Assembly (NCBI GenBank): GCA_913055695.1
Contig: CAJXKF010000004.1
Span: 124,001 to 188,000 of the forward strand
DNA: 64,000 nt
Direction: 5' to 3'
Origin: an uncultured Methylophaga sp.
GTDB lineage: Bacteria; Pseudomonadota; Gammaproteobacteria; Nitrosococcales; Methylophagaceae
The notes beneath the pieces are model-generated. The model ran no database searches. It was not told where the DNA came from and saw only the letters and a list, made by a program, of their open reading frames with translations. How positions within the stretch are numbered: the stretch's first letter is position 1; the number at the start of each line of letters is the position of its first letter. A program made the translations under genes and the position numbers. Below, piece after piece: positions 24,235 through 34,378 of this stretch.

Positions 24235-26331
24235 ATGAATCAGAACTCCTCAAGCCTGACATTATCTTCAGTCGCTGCTGTATGTCTGCTGGCCATGTCG
24301 GGTCAGAGCTATGCTGAACACGGCAATCTTGCTCTGGAGCAAATGCAGGTGACAGCTGAAACGGTGGCACCGGCTGAATTTGGCATTGAAGGAGATAAGC
24401 ATGAAATTCGTCAGACCCCGGGCGGTGTCAGTCTGATTGATATTGACCAGGTGACAGAAGGTCAGGTCGCGAGTTTTGAGGATGCGCTGCGGTTTGTACC
24501 GGGTGTCTGGGCTGTGAGTCCGACCGGCAGCGACAGGGTTTTTCTTTCCAGCCGTGGCTCCAATCTTGATGCCACAGATTATGATACTAACGGTGTCAAA
24601 CTGCTGCAGGATGGCCTGCCGGTCACCGCAGCCGATGGTAACAACCATAACCGTTTTATCGACCCTTTGAGTGCCAAATACGCCGTTTTTGCCCGCGGTG
24701 CCAATGCGATGAAATATGGAGCCAGCACGCTGGGCGGCGCTATCAATTTCATCAGCCAGACCGCTTATGATGTGTCACCGCTGACATTATCTGTTTCCGG
24801 CGGCAGTCACGGCGAGAGACTGACCCGTATGACCGCGGCCCAGGTCTTCAATGACCATGTTGATGGTCTTGTCACCATTGAAAACAAAGAGTGGGATGGT
24901 TTCCGTGACCATTCCCGCCATACCCGCACGGGGCTTTACGTCAATGGCGGTCTGCGTCTCAGTGATACGGTCTCCACCCGTTTTTACTTTACTCAACTCA
25001 ACAGCGATGAAGAACTGGCTGGCGGGTTGACCCGCGCTCAGGTCCGGGAAGATCGTGACCAGGCGGGAACGTTTAATGAGCGTGACCAAGGCCATTTTCA
25101 ACTGGATGTCGATACCTGGCGTATCGCTAATAAAACCTCCTGGGAGATTGATAATCACCGGCGTTTTGAGTTCGGTGTGTCTTATGAAGAACAGGAACTG
25201 TTTCATCCTATCGTTTATTCACCGCCATTTTTCTCGCTGCTGATTGATAACCGTCAGCGCAATCTGGGCACCATGGCACGTTACCACCACCAAATAGGCG
25301 ATCATGACTGGTTAATCGGTTTCAATTATGGTGTTAGCTGGGTTGATGGGGGTAACTATAATCATGTTTCCGGTGACAAGACGGATAAATGGCAGATCAA
25401 TGATAATGATGCCAACACATTAGAACTGGTCGTGCTGAATCGCTGGCAATTCGCCGATGACTGGACTGTGGTTGCCGGGGCTCAGGCAGTCCGGGCCGAA
25501 CGAGAAGTACGCTCAACCTCGGTGTCCTCATCCGCGATAAGGCAGGTAGAAGATGACTACAAGCACATTAATCCTCGTATCGGTCTGATTTATCAGTTAA
25601 ATCAGGATACCTCGCTCTATACCAATCTGAGCAGTCTTTATGAACCGCCCACCACCTACCAGCTGGATGATGGCACCAGTTCACAAGCACTGGATGCGAT
25701 GAAGGGGGCAGTATGGGAGATTGGTAGCCGTGGCCATTATGATTTCAGTGACAACAATCAGATGAACTGGGATATTTCTGCTTACTATGCCCGGTTGGAT
25801 AATGAAATCCTGTCGGTAGAAGACCCTTCAGCACCGGGCACTTTTCTGACCAGCAATGCAGATGAGACTATCCATGCCGGTATCGAAGCTTTGCTGAGTG
25901 CTGATATTGCGCTCAGCGAAAACCGTCATCACCGGCTGACACCGCTGCTGAGTATGAGCTGGAACCGCTTCCGTTTTGATGACGATGCTGCTTTTGCTGA
26001 TAACACCTTGCCAGCCGCGCCCAGGTTTTCAATGAAAAGCGAGCTGCTCTATCGTCATAAAAATGGCTTTTACATTGGTCCGACCATGGATTATGTCGGT
26101 GAGCGATATGCAGACTTTGCCAACAGCTACAAGATTGACGATTACACGCTGTTCGGTATGAAAAGCGGCTGGTCGAATCAGAACTTCAAAGTGTTCGCAG
26201 AGGTGCGGAACCTGTTCGAGCGTGATTATATTGCCAGCCACAGCGTGCGTGCCGTGGCTTCAGAGTCGGACGCTATTCTTAACCCGGGGGCGCCTCTTTC
26301 AGCCTATGTCGGGATTGAATACCGGATGTAA
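24235..26331 (+). CDS. TonB-dependent outer-membrane receptor
   Basis: About 698 residues from the chosen ATG 24235; an upstream in-frame ATG (24163) falls inside a terminator and would bury the signal peptide. The signal peptide ends near SGQSYA. The plug domain follows (TPGGVSLIDIDQV, FEDALRFVPGV, DRVFLSSRG, DGLPVTAADGN, RGANAMKYGASTLGGAINFISQTA) and then a 22-strand type barrel ending GIEYRM with a C-terminal aromatic-type strand. The plug most resembles FecA/siderophore-type receptors, but the substrate cannot be read from sequence. Neighbourhood with a copper-binding DUF1775 protein makes a metal or metallophore likely. A classical TonB box is not obvious (MQVTAE near the mature start may serve). 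Confidence 0.88.
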   Translation: MNQNSSSLTLSSVAAVCLLAMSGQSYAEHGNLALEQMQVTAETVAPAEFGIEGDKHEIRQTPGGVSLIDIDQVTEGQVASFEDALRFVPGVWAVSPTGSDRVFLSSRGSNLDATDYDTNGVKLLQDGLPVTAADGNNHNRFIDPLSAKYAVFARGANAMKYGASTLGGAINFISQTAYDVSPLTLSVSGGSHGERLTRMTAAQVFNDHVDGLVTIENKEWDGFRDHSRHTRTGLYVNGGLRLSDTVSTRFYFTQLNSDEELAGGLTRAQVREDRDQAGTFNERDQGHFQLDVDTWRIANKTSWEIDNHRRFEFGVSYEEQELFHPIVYSPPFFSLLIDNRQRNLGTMARYHHQIGDHDWLIGFNYGVSWVDGGNYNHVSGDKTDKWQINDNDANTLELVVLNRWQFADDWTVVAGAQAVRAEREVRSTSVSSSAIRQVEDDYKHINPRIGLIYQLNQDTSLYTNLSSLYEPPTTYQLDDGTSSQALDAMKGAVWEIGSRGHYDFSDNNQMNWDISAYYARLDNEILSVEDPSAPGTFLTSNADETIHAGIEALLSADIALSENRHHRLTPLLSMSWNRFRFDDDAAFADNTLPAAPRFSMKSELLYRHKNGFYIGPTMDYVGERYADFANSYKIDDYTLFGMKSGWSNQNFKVFAEVRNLFERDYIASHSVRAVASESDAILNPGAPLSAYVGIEYRM

Positions 26332-26346
26332 AGCGACTTCAAGCAC

Positions 26347-26382
26347 AAAAAAGGCCGCTGCCCACGGCTAGCGACCTTTTTA
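26347..26382. terminator. Bidirectional terminator between the receptor and yaiI
   Basis: AAAAAAGG-CCGCT and AGCG-A-CCTTTTT form an imperfect stem with T-runs on both strands. It serves the receptor gene (plus) and the long minus-strand mrp-yaiI unit. Confidence 0.8.
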
Positions 26383-26399
26383 TTTCTGGGTTCAGAAAT

Positions 26400-26846
26400 T
26401 TATCTGCCTGCCAGTATGCGATCCAGTTGATTGGCAAACTGCTGCCGGTCGCGCTGATGGAAAGTTTTATGACCGCCGGTCTCTACACCACTCGAACGCA
26501 GCGTATCCATAAAGTCACGCATACTGAGGCGGGCGGCAATATTGGATTTATCCAGTAATTCGCCTCGCGGACTCAGACACAGGGCGCCACGTTCAATGAC
26601 AATGCTGGCAAGCGGAATGTCGGCGCTGATAACAAGGTCGCCGGGACTGACCAGCGAGGCGATTTCGTCATCGGCTTTGTCAAAACCGGCAGTGACCTGT
26701 TTGAAGTTGATCTGACTGTCTGCCGGCATCTTTAATGGATGATTGGCAATAAAAGTGAGCGGCAGTCCGGTGCGTCTGGATGCCCGGAACAGAATTTCTC
26801 TAACCGGCCCGGGGCAGGCATCGGCATCGACCCAGATATGCATCAC
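26400..26846 (-). CDS. YaiI/YqxD family protein (DUF188)
   Basis: A 148-residue PIN-like protein of the widely conserved UPF0178 family with no established role. It starts [16 protein letters not shown], the family's acidic signature resembling the PIN nuclease active site, and keeps [11 protein letters not shown] and [13 protein letters not shown]. Its start codon overlaps the stop of mrpG by 4 bases, so it is the last gene of the mrp transcription unit. No functional tie to the antiporter is evident. Confidence 0.9.
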   Translation of the reverse strand: MMHIWVDADACPGPVREILFRASRRTGLPLTFIANHPLKMPADSQINFKQVTAGFDKADDEIASLVSPGDLVISADIPLASIVIERGALCLSPRGELLDKSNIAARLSMRDFMDTLRSSGVETGGHKTFHQRDRQQFANQLDRILAGR

Positions 26847-27163
26847 TGATCAGACTTATTGAGTGTGCGTTTATCCTGTCTGACCCTGATGTGCAGCGCC
26901 GCTTTTGCCATCAGGTGAGCACTCACCGGCGCGGTAATAAACAGGAACAGGGTGACCAGCACTTCATGCAAACTGACCTCATCAGTGCTGGTGCTGAAAT
27001 AGACCGCAGAAGCAATCAATACGGCACCGACACCCAGCGTACTGGCCTTGGTGGGGCCATGCAGGCGCATATAAAAATCAGGCAGTTTGAACAGGCCCAG
27101 TGAGCCGACCAGGGTGAAAAAACCACCGAGCATAATCAGAATAGACAGAATAATATCGAGCAT
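26843..27163 (-). CDS. mrpG: Na+/H+ antiporter subunit MrpG
   Basis: A 106-residue membrane protein with three predicted helices ([22 protein letters not shown] is the first, with the PhaG signature [22 protein letters not shown] just after). MrpG is a small subunit of the multisubunit Na+/H+ antiporter, required for complex assembly. It is followed by an overlapping yaiI and preceded by mrpF with a 3-base gap. Confidence 0.93.
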   Translation of the reverse strand: MLDIILSILIMLGGFFTLVGSLGLFKLPDFYMRLHGPTKASTLGVGAVLIASAVYFSTSTDEVSLHEVLVTLFLFITAPVSAHLMAKAALHIRVRQDKRTLNKSDQ

Positions 27164-27166
27164 CGT

Positions 27167-27436
27167 TTATTCCATGATATCGCCGCGGAGCAGGTATTTG
27201 CTGAGCGCCAGGGTGCCCATAAACCCCATCAGAGCGATAAGCAATGCCGCTTCATAATACAGCATACTGTCGAGATGAATGCCGAGCAGGATCAGCAGGG
27301 CGATAGAGTTGATGTAGAGCGTATCCAGCGCGAGGATGCGATCCGGGATATCCGGCCCTGCCAGCAGGCGGTAGAGACTGAGCAGTAGTGCTGCACAGAC
27401 CATGACGAAGGCGATGATAATGGCGTATTCCAGCAT
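27167..27436 (-). CDS. mrpF: Na+/H+ antiporter subunit MrpF
   Basis: An 89-residue protein with three transmembrane helices. The loop GPDIPDRILALDTLYIN is the conserved MrpF/PhaF signature containing the acidic residue thought to take part in cation binding. The start overlaps the last base of the mrpE stop, indicating coupled translation within the operon. Confidence 0.93.
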   Translation of the reverse strand: MLEYAIIIAFVMVCAALLLSLYRLLAGPDIPDRILALDTLYINSIALLILLGIHLDSMLYYEAALLIALMGFMGTLALSKYLLRGDIME

Positions 27437-27924
27437 TAGTCGAAGATCTCCTTCAGCGGTTTTTCAAACTGATTCTTGATATCAGCCACGGTGGCTTCGG
27501 CATCCTCGATATGCAGGGCATGGATCAGCAGACTTTTTTCATCTTCGGCAAGATCACAGGTCACCGTGCCCGGTGTCAGTGAGATCGTGTTGGCCAGCAG
27601 ACCGATCGCCACCGGTGATTTTAATTCCAGCGGTACATGCAGGAAGCCTGGCTGTAATTTTTCCTGGCGGGTCAGAATCAGTTTGGCGACCACGACGTTG
27701 GCCACCAGAATTTCATAAATGACAATGGCAACAAACTTCACCAGCAGCCAGGGCTTGTGGATCTGAACCTTTTCCTGCCAGAACGAGGAGGTAAACCAGG
27801 GGATAAAGGTGGCCAGTAAGGCACCCAGCACCATATGGCCGAATGAGACTGTGTTATTCAATAACAGCCAGATCAGCCACAAGGACACGCTCAGCAGGGG
27901 ATGGGGAAAGACTTTTCTCAACAT
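27436..27924 (-). CDS. mrpE: Na+/H+ antiporter subunit MrpE
   Basis: 162 residues from ATG 27924 (MLRKVFPHPLLSV); this start lies one base after the mrpD stop. An upstream in-frame ATG would overlap mrpD by 70 bases and add a basic non-family tail, so it is not used. Features include WLIWLLLNNTVSFGHMVLG (two N-terminal helices), VANVVVAKLIL and the conserved NTISLTPGTVTCDL motif of the MrpE family. It is a structural subunit of the antiporter. Confidence 0.92.
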   Translation of the reverse strand: MLRKVFPHPLLSVSLWLIWLLLNNTVSFGHMVLGALLATFIPWFTSSFWQEKVQIHKPWLLVKFVAIVIYEILVANVVVAKLILTRQEKLQPGFLHVPLELKSPVAIGLLANTISLTPGTVTCDLAEDEKSLLIHALHIEDAEATVADIKNQFEKPLKEIFD

Positions 27925-27925
27925 A

Positions 27926-29449
27926 TTATTTTCCCGTGACCGCCGTTTGACCGAGCACAGCATCAATATATGCCTGACTGCCCGATACCTGCTCTGCAAT
28001 CTGCTCAGTCAGCATGGTCACCGGACCGGCAGTCACCACCAGAACAGGGCTCAGCATCAATAAAGCCATCATCACTGCCGCCGCCTTTGCGTTCAGCGCA
28101 GCGCCGTCATTTTCTTCCTCATCACTGATTTGATAAAACAGGATGGAGCCGCTTCTTGCAAGGGCAATCATCATCAGCAGGCTGGCGAGCAGAACGGTAA
28201 TGAAAATCCAGCCCTGGAAAGGATGGCCGATAGCTGAATCCAGAATCAGCACCTTACCGAAAAAGCCGGACAAAGGCGGTACACCGGCAATCGCAATCGC
28301 TGAAATCAGAAACAGGCTGCCCAGCAGGATCGCCCGTGACATAGCAGGTGCACTACGCAGCCTATCGGCATAACTGCCGCGGCCTTGTGATACCAGATCA
28401 GCCAGCAGGAACATCGCAGCACCTATCAGGGTGGAGTGCACCAGGTAATACAAACTGGCTGATAATGCCGCGCTGTTATTAATCCCGATACCAACCAGTA
28501 AGGTGGCGACGGAAGCCAGAATCAGGAAGGCGGCCTGTTCTTTCAAACCTCTGGCAGCAAACACACCGAACACGGCGAGCATTAATGTGAGCATGCCCAG
28601 CCACAACAGCAAATCAATGTGTAAATCAGCCAGCGGTCCGGCTTGCTCTGAAAACAAGGTGCCGTGCACACGGATAATCGCGTACAGCCCCAGCTTGGTC
28701 ATAATCGCAAACAGGGCAGCCACGGCGGCAGAAGTATTGGCATAGGCCGCGGGTAACCATAGATACAGCGGGAAGATGGCAGCTTTGATACCGAACACCA
28801 CCAACAGCAGCAAGGCAGCGGCTGCGACGATGCCCTGATCATCGGCACTGACGGTCGCCATTTTGTCTGCCAGGTCGGCGATATTCAATGTGCCCAGTAC
28901 ACCGTAAAGCGTGCCGACCGCAAACAAAAACAGGCTGGAGGCGATCAGGTTGATAACGACATATTGCAGCCCGCCTCTGGTGCGTAATCTGCCACCGCCG
29001 TGCAGCAGCAAACCATATGAAGCCAGCAGTAATACTTCAAAAAATACAAACAGATTAAACAAATCACCGGTCAGAAAGGCACCGTTAAGACCGAACAACT
29101 GGATCTGGAACAGGCTGTGGAAGTCTTCACCCTGTTTATCAGTATCCTGTGCAATGGCATAGAGCAGGGCAAATATCGATAGCACAGCGGTGAGCAATAC
29201 CATCAGTGCTGATAACTTATCCAGCACCAGCACAATCCCGTATGGTGCCGGCCAGTTACCCAGCAGGTAAACCTGATGCCCTGCTGTAGTGGCAACAAAC
29301 AGGGTTTTCAGCGTGATAATAATCAGCCCGGCGGTGAAAAGCAGGCTGACGCTGCGTTGTAACGGCAGGCCGCCGAGGCGGCAGAATAACAGGACAATAC
29401 CGCCAATCAAGGGCAGTAACACCGGTAAAACAGGCCAGACAGAACTCAT
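27926..29449 (-). CDS. mrpD: Na+/H+ antiporter subunit MrpD
   Basis: A 507-residue, about 14-helix protein homologous to complex I NuoM/NuoN-type proton channels. Features are FLTGDLFNLFVFFEVLLLASYGL, KAAIFPLYLWLPAAYANTSAAVAALFA-type sequence with the key lysine and the following Pro-rich loop, and the conserved GVPPLSGFFGKVLIL. It forms part of the ion path of the Mrp antiporter. The start overlaps mrpC by 4 bases. Confidence 0.93.
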   Translation of the reverse strand: MSSVWPVLPVLLPLIGGIVLLFCRLGGLPLQRSVSLLFTAGLIIITLKTLFVATTAGHQVYLLGNWPAPYGIVLVLDKLSALMVLLTAVLSIFALLYAIAQDTDKQGEDFHSLFQIQLFGLNGAFLTGDLFNLFVFFEVLLLASYGLLLHGGGRLRTRGGLQYVVINLIASSLFLFAVGTLYGVLGTLNIADLADKMATVSADDQGIVAAAALLLLVVFGIKAAIFPLYLWLPAAYANTSAAVAALFAIMTKLGLYAIIRVHGTLFSEQAGPLADLHIDLLLWLGMLTLMLAVFGVFAARGLKEQAAFLILASVATLLVGIGINNSAALSASLYYLVHSTLIGAAMFLLADLVSQGRGSYADRLRSAPAMSRAILLGSLFLISAIAIAGVPPLSGFFGKVLILDSAIGHPFQGWIFITVLLASLLMMIALARSGSILFYQISDEEENDGAALNAKAAAVMMALLMLSPVLVVTAGPVTMLTEQIAEQVSGSQAYIDAVLGQTAVTGK

Positions 29450-29820
29450 CGATCACCTGCCATTTGCCTGGATTTCACGGTCTGCTCCTCAGCGACATAA
29501 CTCAGACCATCAACATGGTCATTACCCAGTTCGCTGCGGGCTTTGAGTGCCAGCACGATAAGGAAGGCAGTCATACCGAAAGCAATCACAATGGCGGTGA
29601 GCACCAGTGCCTGCGGGAGTGGATCAGTATAAGCATGGGCATCGGGCGAGATAATCGCAGCCTGACCGACCTGCAGGCGCCCCATGGTGAACAGGAACAC
29701 GTTAACTGCATAGGAGAGCAGGGTCAGACCAAGCACGACCGGGAAGGTCCTTGCCCGCAGTACCAGATACACGCCACTGGCAGTCATAACGCCGATGACG
29801 ATGGCGACTATCCACTCCAT
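29446..29820 (-). CDS. mrpC: Na+/H+ antiporter subunit MrpC
   Basis: A 124-residue protein with three transmembrane helices, homologous to complex I NuoK. Typical segments are GVYLVLRARTFPVVLGLTLLSYAVN and DPLPQALVLTAIVIAFGMTAF, the second being the family signature. The start codon overlaps the last base of the mrpA stop region. Confidence 0.93.
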   Translation of the reverse strand: MEWIVAIVIGVMTASGVYLVLRARTFPVVLGLTLLSYAVNVFLFTMGRLQVGQAAIISPDAHAYTDPLPQALVLTAIVIAFGMTAFLIVLALKARSELGNDHVDGLSYVAEEQTVKSRQMAGDR

Positions 29821-32639
29821 TAATAATGCTCCTGTTGTCTCATTTGATGCGAGGCATGGCTGAGCTTGCCGAGCTCAACCAGGATCAATACCGTGGCACC
29901 GACCACCACCAGGAAAACACCCAGATCAAAGGCCATCGCACTGGCGATTTCAAATTTACCGACCAGCGGCCACTTCAGATAAGTAAAGGTCGAGGTCAGG
30001 AACGGGTAAGACAGCAACATGGCCACCAGACCGGTGACGACAGCTGCAGTCAGGCCGAAGGCAATGACAATATGCATATTGGCTTTGATGCGGGCATTGG
30101 TCCAGTCGATGCCGTTGGCAAGGTACTGGGAGATCAGAGCGACCGCTGCAATCAGACCGGCAATAAAGCCGCCGCCGGGCAGATTGTGACCGCGCAGGAA
30201 CACAAAAACCGCCACCAGTAACATCAGAGGGAATAGCAGTCGGGTCAGGGTCTGCATAATCGGGGGATGGGGATCTTGACTCCATTCCCGGCCCTGAATA
30301 TCACGAACAGGCGCCGGTAGCCGCAGGTTCTTGAGCATCGCAAAGATGCCCAGACCGGCCAGCGCCAGCACCACGATTTCACCCAGCGTATCAAAGCCGC
30401 GGAAGTCGACCAGGATCACATTAACCACATTGGTGCCACCGCCGCCGGGTTTACTGTTCTGAATGAAGAAATCGGAAATCGGGGCGTAGTCACGGCTCAT
30501 CACCGCCATCGCCATCAGCATCACCAGCACACCGGCACTGACTGAAAGCGCGATATCACGGGTCATTCGTTTGGCATTGCGCTCCTGGGGGGTATGTTGC
30601 GGCAGGAAAAACAAAGCCAGCAGCAACAAGACGATGGTCACCACTTCAACAGAGAGTTGGGTTAATGCCAGATCCGGAGCCGAGAATTTAACAAAGCCCA
30701 GTGAGACAATGAGGCCGACCACACCGACAATAATCAGAGAAATCAGCCGCTGATGATGTAACACCGCACACAGCACGCTGGTGATGACCACAAAGGCCGC
30801 AAGGGCCAGAGTCAGCCAGTCGATTGAAATCAGTTCTCGATCGCCCAGCAGGGGACTGTTGAATTGGATAAAGCCATAAACAATGGCAAGCACCGCAGTG
30901 AGCAGAACCCAGCTGGCCGCATTCTGCAGCGAGCCGCGATCAAACAGCCGGCTGACTTTAGCGGTGGCGACCAGCAGGCCATGTAATGCCATGTTGAACA
31001 GAATACGGGCATCAATACGAGGCAGATTTTCATCATGCCAGCGAAACAGTTTATAGCGGTTGAAATAGACCAGGACACCAATCGCCATCGCGATAAAACT
31101 CATGATCAGTGGCAGGTTAAAGCCATGCCAGATAGCGAGACTGAACGCCGGTGGCGCTGATTGCAGGCTGGCAGAGACGGCGACTGACAGAATTGGCGCG
31201 ACCAGGATCATCGGGGCGATACCCACGCCCAGACACAGCAATACCAGAATATCGACCGGGATCTTCATAAACCGTGGTGGTTCATGCGGTGTTTTGGTCA
31301 GACCGACCGGTTCACCGTTAAAGAACACATCGTGAATAAAACGCAGTGAGTAGGCTACCGAGAAAATAGCGCCAATGGTAACCAGAACCGGAATAGCCCA
31401 GGTCAGTGGGCTGCCATCGGTGGCGGTAACGGCCTGCTCGAAGAACATTTCCTTACTTAAAAAGCCATTCAGCAGTGGCACCCCGGCCATGGCTGAAGCT
31501 GCAATCATCGCCAGCACTGCCGTATGCGGCATGTATTTGAGCATGCCATTGACCTTACGCATATCACGGCTACCGCATTCGTGGTCGATAATACCGGCCA
31601 CCATAAACAGAGAAGCCTTGAAGGTGGCATGGTTGATGATGTGGAAAATGGCAGCGACAGCAGCGAGGTGGGTGCTGAAGCCGAACAGCAGGGTAATAAG
31701 TCCTAAATGACTGATAGTGGAATAGGCCAGAAGACCTTTTAAATCATGCTTGAACAAAGCGGTGTAGGCGCCGAGTACCATGGTAAACATACCGGCACCG
31801 CCGACCAGCCAGCCCCAGGCTTCAGTGCCTGACAGCGCAGGGAACAGCCTTGCCAGCATGAAAATACCGGCTTTGACCATAGTCGCCGAGTGCAGATAGG
31901 CCGACACCGGTGTCGGCGCTGCCATCGCATGTGGCAACCAGAAATGGAAAGGGAACTGAGCGGACTTGGTGAAGACCCCGAGCAGAATCAGCACCAGTAC
32001 CGTCAGATAAAGCTCATGCTGACGAATCAGATCGCCGGCAGCCAGCACCTCAGTCAGGTTATAACTGCCGACAATATTGCCGAGCAGGATGACACCCGCC
32101 AGCATCGCAAGACCACCGGCTCCGGTGATGGCGAGTGCCATACGGGCGCCGTCGCGGGCGTCCTGTTGATGTTGCCAGTAGCTGATCAGCAGGAAGGAGG
32201 TCAGAGAGGTCAGTTCCCAGAATACAACCAGTTGAATCAGGTTCTCCGACAGCACGATGCCGAGCATCGAGCCCATAAACATCAACAGATAGGCAAAAAA
32301 GCGACCCATTGAGTCTTTAGGGGAAAGGTAATAACGGGCATACAGAATGACCAGCAGGCCGATAAGCAGAATCAGCAGAACGAATAGCAGGGACAAACCA
32401 TCGAGACGGAAAGCGAACTGCAGTCCCAGTGACGGTAACCACGACCAGCTTTGAATCAGGATTTCCCCCTGAAAAGGCAACTGTATCGCAGGCAGCAGAA
32501 ACAGTAGTGAAACCAGCGTGACCAAGGCGGCAGTCCAGGCGGAAGCCGATCGGTTGAGATTGGCAGCCCAGGCTGCCAGCGGTGCGCCCAGAAAAGGAAT
32601 CAGGGCGATAAGCGGTAGGTTAAATTCGATCAGATTCAT
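29820..32639 (-). CDS. mrpA: Na+/H+ antiporter subunit MrpA fused with MrpB
   Basis: A 939-residue polytopic protein. Residues about 1-650 match MrpA, the NuoL-like antiporter core: [23 protein letters not shown]-type segment, [28 protein letters not shown] and [19 protein letters not shown]. The adjoining domain (about 650-770; [29 protein letters not shown]) is MrpA-specific. The C-terminal 140 residues match MrpB ([23 protein letters not shown]), so the operon is A(B)-C-D-E-F-G, the group 2-like arrangement. The complex exports Na+ (and often K+) against H+ at the inner membrane. It is the first gene of the mrp unit. Confidence 0.93.
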   Translation of the reverse strand: MNLIEFNLPLIALIPFLGAPLAAWAANLNRSASAWTAALVTLVSLLFLLPAIQLPFQGEILIQSWSWLPSLGLQFAFRLDGLSLLFVLLILLIGLLVILYARYYLSPKDSMGRFFAYLLMFMGSMLGIVLSENLIQLVVFWELTSLTSFLLISYWQHQQDARDGARMALAITGAGGLAMLAGVILLGNIVGSYNLTEVLAAGDLIRQHELYLTVLVLILLGVFTKSAQFPFHFWLPHAMAAPTPVSAYLHSATMVKAGIFMLARLFPALSGTEAWGWLVGGAGMFTMVLGAYTALFKHDLKGLLAYSTISHLGLITLLFGFSTHLAAVAAIFHIINHATFKASLFMVAGIIDHECGSRDMRKVNGMLKYMPHTAVLAMIAASAMAGVPLLNGFLSKEMFFEQAVTATDGSPLTWAIPVLVTIGAIFSVAYSLRFIHDVFFNGEPVGLTKTPHEPPRFMKIPVDILVLLCLGVGIAPMILVAPILSVAVSASLQSAPPAFSLAIWHGFNLPLIMSFIAMAIGVLVYFNRYKLFRWHDENLPRIDARILFNMALHGLLVATAKVSRLFDRGSLQNAASWVLLTAVLAIVYGFIQFNSPLLGDRELISIDWLTLALAAFVVITSVLCAVLHHQRLISLIIVGVVGLIVSLGFVKFSAPDLALTQLSVEVVTIVLLLLALFFLPQHTPQERNAKRMTRDIALSVSAGVLVMLMAMAVMSRDYAPISDFFIQNSKPGGGGTNVVNVILVDFRGFDTLGEIVVLALAGLGIFAMLKNLRLPAPVRDIQGREWSQDPHPPIMQTLTRLLFPLMLLVAVFVFLRGHNLPGGGFIAGLIAAVALISQYLANGIDWTNARIKANMHIVIAFGLTAAVVTGLVAMLLSYPFLTSTFTYLKWPLVGKFEIASAMAFDLGVFLVVVGATVLILVELGKLSHASHQMRQQEHY

Positions 32640-32691
32640 TAACTTTTTCTGGCGCCGCGTGGAGACTTGTCCCAGTCTTTAGAGTTAAAGG

Positions 32692-32719
32692 GACACTGCC
32701 TGAAGTGGCAGACAGTGTC
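32692..32719. terminator. Hairpin between cytochrome c5 and mrpA
   Basis: On the minus strand CTGCC-ACTTCA-GGCAG is enclosed by GACA and TGTC with a 4-base bulge. It lies just after the cytochrome stop codon. It is followed by CCTTTAAC rather than a full T-run, so it may be a weak terminator or attenuator. Confidence 0.45.
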
Positions 32720-32740
32720 GGCTCTGAACTAGGCTTGGCT

Positions 32741-33220
32741 TTACTGGGCTTGTGAGACCATATAGTCGACAGCCGCTTTGACTTCTTCATCCGTCAAATC
32801 GGCGCGGCCGCCTTTGGCCGGCATCATGTTGAAGCCGTTGATGGCATGCTGATACAGAGTTTCGATGCCCTTTTCAATGCGTGGCGCCCAGTCATCCGCA
32901 CTGCCAATCTTGGGAGACTGCATCAGACCTGCCGCATGGCAAGAGGCACAGACAGAAGAGACGATTTTTTCGCCGACACCGCCGGCACTGGCTGTTTCAG
33001 TCTCAGCAGCGGGCGCTTCAACGGCAGGTGGTTCACCCACAGTAACTTCGGCGACAGGTTCAATGCGTTCCTGAACCGCTTCAGGTTCCATGCTGGCCGG
33101 GGCAGTCACGTTTTTGGCTACATTTTCCATATTTTCCAGGATCAGCAGAGCAATACCGAACAGGATGGCAAATGTGACAAGACTGCCGACAAGAAATGTA
33201 CCTGATTTATTTTTATTCAT
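32741..33220 (-). CDS. Membrane-anchored cytochrome c5-like protein
   Basis: A 159-residue class I cytochrome c. An uncleaved N-terminal anchor (about residues 8-28, FLVGSLVTFAILFGIALLIL) is followed by a Pro/Glu/Ala-rich linker (about 35-78), then one heme domain: CASCHAAG gives the CxxCH attachment site, and MMPAKGG supplies the distal methionine. The arrangement is that of cytochrome c5 (CycB), an electron donor to terminal oxidases at the periplasmic face. It lies just upstream of mrpA but is separated by a hairpin. Confidence 0.9.
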   Translation of the reverse strand: MNKNKSGTFLVGSLVTFAILFGIALLILENMENVAKNVTAPASMEPEAVQERIEPVAEVTVGEPPAVEAPAAETETASAGGVGEKIVSSVCASCHAAGLMQSPKIGSADDWAPRIEKGIETLYQHAINGFNMMPAKGGRADLTDEEVKAAVDYMVSQAQ

Positions 33221-33311
33221 CGTTGAACCTCAAGCAGAAATTGAAAACCTGCGCCAATTATACGGTCATCAGCGGCGCTGTGCCACGCTTATGGGCGCTT
33301 TGTCTAACGGA

Positions 33312-34310
33312 TTAGTCGATTGTTGTTAAGGCAATTTTGCCCAGTGTATGTCCATCACGCAATTGCTGATGAGCCTGGGTTAGTGTGTCGGCACTGATAG
33401 GGCCCAGGGTCTGTTTCAGCGTCGACTGAATCATTCCCTCATCGAGCATTTCGCCGATACGGTTAAGCAATTGATGCTGGGCCGTAATATCGGCTGTTTT
33501 ATACATGGGCCGGGTAAACATGAACTCCCAGACGATACCCGCGCTTTTGGTTTTGAGTTTGTCGATATTGTGATTCTGCTGACTGGTGACGACAAAACAA
33601 ATCAGACCCTGCGGCGCGATAAGATCAGTGACCAGCTCATAGTAGGGATCGGTATCGCCCAGACACAGAATATAGTCCGGATCAGCAATATTAAGCCGTC
33701 CGTATTCCTCGCTTAAATCATGATGGTCGATGACATGATCGGCACCCATTTCGCGGCACCAGGCAGCAGATTGTTCTCTGGACGCTGTTGCGACCACGGT
33801 CAGCTCAGCCACTTTTTTGGCAAGCTGAATCGCAATTGATCCGACACCACCGGCACCACCGATAATCAGTATGGTTTTACCCTTGTCGAGATTGGGGTAA
33901 ATCTTCATCCGCGAGAACAATGCTTCCCAGGCCGTGATACTGGTCAGGGGCATCGCCGCAGCTTCAGCGGCGGAGAGTTTACGGGGGGCAAAGCCAACGA
34001 TGCGCTCATCAACAAGCTGATGACTGGCATAACAGCCATCACGACTGATATCGCCGGCATAGAACACCTTATCACCCACCTTGAACAGTTCACATTCTCT
34101 GCCGGCAGCGATCACAGTACCGGCGGCATCCCAGCCAACAATTTTGGGTTGTTCCAGTTCACCCTGAATACCGGCTTTGACTTTGGTATCGACCGGGTTG
34201 ACGGCAATCGCGTCGATGGCAATCAGTAAATCTCGACCTTCAGGCTCAGGCAGTTCACGTTCGACCAGGGTCGGGGCGGCATCGGCCGCGGTATATCCGT
34301 ATGCTTTCAT
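33312..34310 (-). CDS. Zinc-type alcohol dehydrogenase-like (quinone oxidoreductase) protein
   Basis: A 332-residue medium-chain dehydrogenase/reductase. It begins MKAYGYTAADAAPTLVERELPEPEGRDL and has the nucleotide-binding block ILIIGGAGGVGSIAIQLAKK. It belongs to the subgroup annotated as zinc-binding alcohol dehydrogenase family (YogA-like), yet the catalytic and structural zinc cysteines of classical ADH are absent, so it is more likely an NADPH-dependent quinone or enone reductase. The substrate is unknown. It stands on the minus strand between DUF1841 and cytochrome c5. Confidence 0.88.
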   Translation of the reverse strand: MKAYGYTAADAAPTLVERELPEPEGRDLLIAIDAIAVNPVDTKVKAGIQGELEQPKIVGWDAAGTVIAAGRECELFKVGDKVFYAGDISRDGCYASHQLVDERIVGFAPRKLSAAEAAAMPLTSITAWEALFSRMKIYPNLDKGKTILIIGGAGGVGSIAIQLAKKVAELTVVATASREQSAAWCREMGADHVIDHHDLSEEYGRLNIADPDYILCLGDTDPYYELVTDLIAPQGLICFVVTSQQNHNIDKLKTKSAGIVWEFMFTRPMYKTADITAQHQLLNRIGEMLDEGMIQSTLKQTLGPISADTLTQAHQQLRDGHTLGKIALTTID

Positions 34311-34378
34311 GAGCGGGTCTCCGGCTGAGTATTTGTGAATCCTCGTGCTGTGTGAGCATAAGGGAATAATGTTTCAGT

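Noticed and set aside
27925-27999. 25-residue extension of MrpE
   Set aside because: It overlaps mrpD entirely and carries no membrane or family features; ATG 27924 follows the mrpD stop directly.
33312-34310. Classical zinc alcohol dehydrogenase
   Set aside because: The catalytic and structural zinc cysteine clusters are absent, so the protein is treated as a quinone-oxidoreductase-like reductase.
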